Assembly (NCBI RefSeq): GCF_002925905.1
Contig: NZ_PRDB01000008.1
Span: 1-64,000 of the forward strand
From: Klebsiella michiganensis
GTDB taxonomy: Bacteria > Pseudomonadota > Gammaproteobacteria > Enterobacterales > Enterobacteriaceae
Length of the DNA: 64,000 bases
Direction: 5' to 3'
Part shown: positions 61,435-64,000 of the stretch, in pieces
Numbering within the stretch: position 1 is the stretch's first letter
How the letters are laid out: each line of letters starts with the position of its first letter
Made by a program: the position numbers and the translations under genes
Notes under the pieces: generated by a model
Database searches by the model: none
What the model was told of the DNA's origin: nothing
The model's input: only the letters and a program-made list of their open reading frames with translations

Positions 61435-61463
61435 CGCTGAGAAATAAAATTTATTTATCAGCG
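61435..61463. promoter_or_regulatory. Near-perfect palindrome upstream of the binding-protein gene
   Basis: CGCTGA-gAAATAAA-TTTATTTa-TCAGCG is a 29-base palindrome with only two mismatches. It lies 25 bases upstream of the start of the binding-protein gene in a 232-base gap after the dehydrogenase gene. It may be an operator or a 5' mRNA hairpin. Confidence 0.5.
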
Positions 61464-61642
61464 TTTTCATGGTACGGATGCTGCCTGATATACTGAGCAA
61501 TAAATACGCCGCTGGCAGATAGCCAGAAGCCACTGATATTGTTCTCAGTTATCCCCATGATTGAAATCCAGTATTTAATGAACAGCCATCAGCGGTCATT
61601 TGCGTAATAATTAAAAATGACGAACTTAACTAGTTAAAAAAT

Positions 61643-62716
61643 TTATGGCTTAATGACGACCTTAATCGAATCGAGCGATTTAGCCATCTCAAAAGCGGCT
61701 TTCCACTCATCAATAGAATAGAAATGCGTCACCACGCCTTTGGCGGTCAGCAGACCGCGCGCAAAGAGATCGATGGCGATTTCATAGCTGTAAGGCCCCA
61801 GATGCGCGCCGCGGATATCCAGCTCTTTACGGTCGCCAATAATCGACCAGTCGGCGGTCGTTTCTTTACCAAACACGCTGAACTCAACGAAGCGTCCCAG
61901 CTTACGAATCATCTCCAGACCCTGGGTCACGCCGATAGGGGCGCCCGTCGCTTCGATATACACATCGCAGCCGTAACCATCGGTCATGGATTTTACGATA
62001 GCGATGGCGTCCTCTTGCGCCGCATTGATGACCACGTCGGCGCCAAACGCTTTCGCCAGCGCCAGGCGGTCGTCCATCGTGTCGATGACCACCAGTTTCT
62101 TCGGCGTTTTCAGATGAGCGACCTGCACCATACACAGCCCCAGCGGCCCGGCGCCGGCGATAACAACCACATCATCCAGTTCGATATCACCGCGGCGTAC
62201 CGTGTGGATTGCGCAGGCCATAGGTTCGATCAGCGCGGCATCTTCTTCACTTAATGATTCAGGAATTTTGTGAATAATCGCCCGTTCGGAAAAACGCATA
62301 TATTCAGCCATACCGCCATCGGCGACATCCTTCTGGAAACCGTAAATATCATGGGTTTCGCACATCCAGTATTTGCCGGTTTTACAGAAACGGCACTCAT
62401 GGCAGGGGACAATCTGTTCAGCCAGGATGCGATCGCCAATTTTTAATTGATATTTTTCAGCGGAGCCCGGGCCTAATTCGGCAACCCGACCGTAAAACTC
62501 ATGGCCGGGCACCACCGGCGTTTTCACCCACGGATTATCGCCCCAGAACATCGGCGCGCCGTCCTGGGCCTTGCAGTCGCCGGCGCAGATTCCACACCCG
62601 TCAACCTTAATGACCACTTCCTTTTCTTTGGCGACCGGGCGGGGAATTTTCTCAAAGCGATAATCCTGGGGACCATGGCAGACAACCGCTTTCATATCTT
62701 CAGGTAATTGTTCCAT
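61643..62716 (-). CDS. Zinc-dependent polyol dehydrogenase (erythritol/L-threitol dehydrogenase-like)
   Basis: A 357-residue MDR alcohol dehydrogenase. It has the catalytic-zinc motifs GICAGDCKAQDG and GHEFYGRV, a structural-zinc loop with four Cys (PCHECRFCKTGKYWMC), and the NAD Rossmann AGAGPLGLCMVQ. From memory it closely resembles the mycobacterial erythritol/L-threitol dehydrogenase EltD over its full length. With an L-xylulose-type kinase downstream it probably oxidises xylitol or L-arabinitol to L-xylulose (inference). The start was set at 62716; the longer frame adds 28 untypical residues. Confidence 0.92.
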   Translation of the reverse strand: MEQLPEDMKAVVCHGPQDYRFEKIPRPVAKEKEVVIKVDGCGICAGDCKAQDGAPMFWGDNPWVKTPVVPGHEFYGRVAELGPGSAEKYQLKIGDRILAEQIVPCHECRFCKTGKYWMCETHDIYGFQKDVADGGMAEYMRFSERAIIHKIPESLSEEDAALIEPMACAIHTVRRGDIELDDVVVIAGAGPLGLCMVQVAHLKTPKKLVVIDTMDDRLALAKAFGADVVINAAQEDAIAIVKSMTDGYGCDVYIEATGAPIGVTQGLEMIRKLGRFVEFSVFGKETTADWSIIGDRKELDIRGAHLGPYSYEIAIDLFARGLLTAKGVVTHFYSIDEWKAAFEMAKSLDSIKVVIKP

Positions 62717-62832
62717 CGTAAACCTCTTTTTCGGATAAATAATGAAGAGGGATGGTATTGCTGGCGCAATACCCCTCCATCGGGCACAAGGGCTATTCAA
62801 TAATAATGCCGGTAGAATATCTGGCAGAGCGG

Positions 62833-63630
62833 CTATTTAGTCTCGACAATATGTACCTGGTGCTGGCGATAGGTATCAGCTGGTAATTCGTTAGTGATCA
62901 ACACATCAATATCCGCCAGATCGCATATTTTATAGAGTGAATAGCGTTCAAACTTACTGCTATCGACCATCAGGATTTTTTGATCGGCAACTTTCAGCAT
63001 CTCCTGCTTCAGCCGGACGTTGACTTCATTGCTGTCTTTTATTTCCAGCCCGGCGTCGAGACCCTGGCAAGAAAAAAACAGCTTATTGACCTTAAAGTTG
63101 TTGATAATGAACTCGGCGACCGGACCGTGAAAATCACCGTGGCGCTCAGAATATTCCCCCCCAACGCTGACTATTCTTATTTTCTTACGACAGGCTAAGG
63201 TTTGAATAATATTCAAAGAATTGGTAATCACGGTCAGCTCGATGTCAGGCAGCTGGCGCGCTAAAAACCAGCAGGAGCTGCTATTATCCATGATAATGCA
63301 CTCATGCTCATGAATAAACTGCAGCGCGCCTTTAGCAATACGCATCTTACGTTCCGGCTGCTCTTTGGTGCGCTTAATAAAGGCCTCGGCTTTATCCACA
63401 AAGTTCCCGTGATTTGTCGGCGTATCGGCAGCTAAAAATGATGCGTTATTTTCAGAAATCATTGCACCGCCAAAGCTGCGAACTATTTTTTTATTTCTCG
63501 CCAGCGCGGTTAAATCCCGGCGAATGGTTTCTGGAGATACACCGAATATCTGTGAGAGCTCATTAACTCTGGCGCATCCTTTTTCTACGACATATTCCAC
63601 AATTAATGAATGACGTTTAACTTGTAACAT
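62833..63630 (-). CDS. DeoR/GlpR family transcriptional regulator
   Basis: A 265-residue repressor-type regulator. It has an N-terminal winged helix (about 5-58, VNELSQIFGVSPETIRRDL) and a C-terminal sugar-phosphate-sensing domain (about 75-255) with the IMDNSSSCWFLARQL, TNSLNI and VDSSKFER motifs. The ATG at 63630 has a GAGAAC site upstream; a TTG further up is the only longer start. It is the first gene of the operon, which it probably controls in response to a ketose phosphate. Confidence 0.94.
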   Translation of the reverse strand: MLQVKRHSLIVEYVVEKGCARVNELSQIFGVSPETIRRDLTALARNKKIVRSFGGAMISENNASFLAADTPTNHGNFVDKAEAFIKRTKEQPERKMRIAKGALQFIHEHECIIMDNSSSCWFLARQLPDIELTVITNSLNIIQTLACRKKIRIVSVGGEYSERHGDFHGPVAEFIINNFKVNKLFFSCQGLDAGLEIKDSNEVNVRLKQEMLKVADQKILMVDSSKFERYSLYKICDLADIDVLITNELPADTYRQHQVHIVETK

Positions 63631-64000
63631 AGACGTTCTCAAGAAAGCATTCAGGATTTAATGACATAAATATAACAAAATCGTCCATATCAGTAAGTGA
63701 CATAAATCATACAAAATCAAAACAAGTTTTTAGCTTTTTTTAGTTTGAAGTTGATCATATATATCAGGCAACTTTCATTTTGGATGAAATAAATTTGTGA
63801 TTAAAATCGCAGAATTAGCCGTAATTGTTCGTTTGCTTTAGCCGTATATTCGCTAAAACGGGCAAACCCGGTCAAAGCAATAATACCCGTTTATGCCCGA
63901 TTCAGTCAGCGTAATATCCGCCAGGCCTGTGCCGTCTGGATAACACATAACGTCAAACCTTGCGGCATCGCCATAGTGTCACGACTTTTGCCGCCTCTGA
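63631..64000. promoter_or_regulatory. Regulatory region upstream of the deoR-type gene, with direct repeats
   Basis: There is no gene in these 370 bases. Two 21-base direct repeats, TGACATAAATATAACAAAATC at 63662-63682 written here as TGACATAAA / ATAACAAAATC halves, and its partner at 63698-63718 (three differences), sit 32-88 bases before the ATG with starts 36 bases apart. They are good candidates for operators. The rest is AT-rich up to about 63830, then mixed, with nothing recognised. Confidence 0.55.

Overview
The window is about 64 kb of a Gammaproteobacterial chromosome of the family Enterobacteriaceae, most probably Klebsiella or a close relative (Raoultella, Klebsiella oxytoca complex, Citrobacter-like). 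This rests on near-identity, from memory, of the core proteins (Pal, TolB, SucA, SdhCDAB, GltA, Kdp) to E. coli, on E. coli-like gene order, and on accessory genes typical of Klebsiella. It is read here in the orientation opposite to the E. coli K-12 map. Species cannot be fixed from sequence alone.

Layout. 1-575: minus-strand tRNA cluster (Lys, Val, Lys, Lys) with two copies of a repeat that carries the 3' end of tRNA-Lys. 738-6475: tol-pal envelope operon (ybgC-tolQRAB-pal-cpoB). 6625-9767: cydABX-ybgE, cytochrome bd-I oxidase. 9768-10992: 1.2-kb AT-rich divergent spacer with a perfect FNR box. 10993-22050: a ten-gene plus-strand island for B12-dependent glutamine/glutamate breakdown: glutamate mutase (S, L, E), methylaspartate ammonia-lyase, an AtuA-like/DUF4387 pair, a glutamate-type symporter, an exported glutaminase, a class I fumarase/mesaconase and its own cobalamin adenosyltransferase. 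22056-22557: tandem 120-bp REP-type array. 22558-24539: LysR and AraC regulators. 24704-34580: sucABCD and sdhCDAB. 35235-36518: gltA. 36564-42881: ybgI-pxpBCA-DUF969-DUF979-pcp-nei operon, in which pxpC is frameshifted. 43152-46495: dtpD, phr, ybfA. 46805-54593: kdpFABCDE. 54822-63630: an ABC-transporter polyol/pentulose operon with a DeoR regulator.

How the genes fit together. The centre of the window deals with the glutamate/2-oxoglutarate/C4 acid node: the TCA genes (gltA, sdh, suc), a salvage operon turning pyroglutamyl peptides into glutamate (pcp, DUF969/979 carrier, PxpABC), and an island that takes extracellular glutamine to glutamate, 3-methylaspartate, mesaconate and probably citramalate. 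No citramalate lyase is seen here, so the last step (to pyruvate and acetate) must be encoded elsewhere or use the uncharacterised AtuA/DUF4387 pair. The right-hand operon is predicted to import a polyol, oxidise it with an erythritol/threitol-dehydrogenase-like enzyme, phosphorylate the ketose and epimerise it through L-xylulose-5-P and L-ribulose-5-P to D-xylulose-5-P.

The best leads are the island as a self-contained pathway with one unexplained step, the polyol operon with its unusual dehydrogenase/kinase pairing, the frameshift in pxpC, the exact-period repeat array, and the tRNA-end repeats. All family comparisons are from memory; no database search was run.
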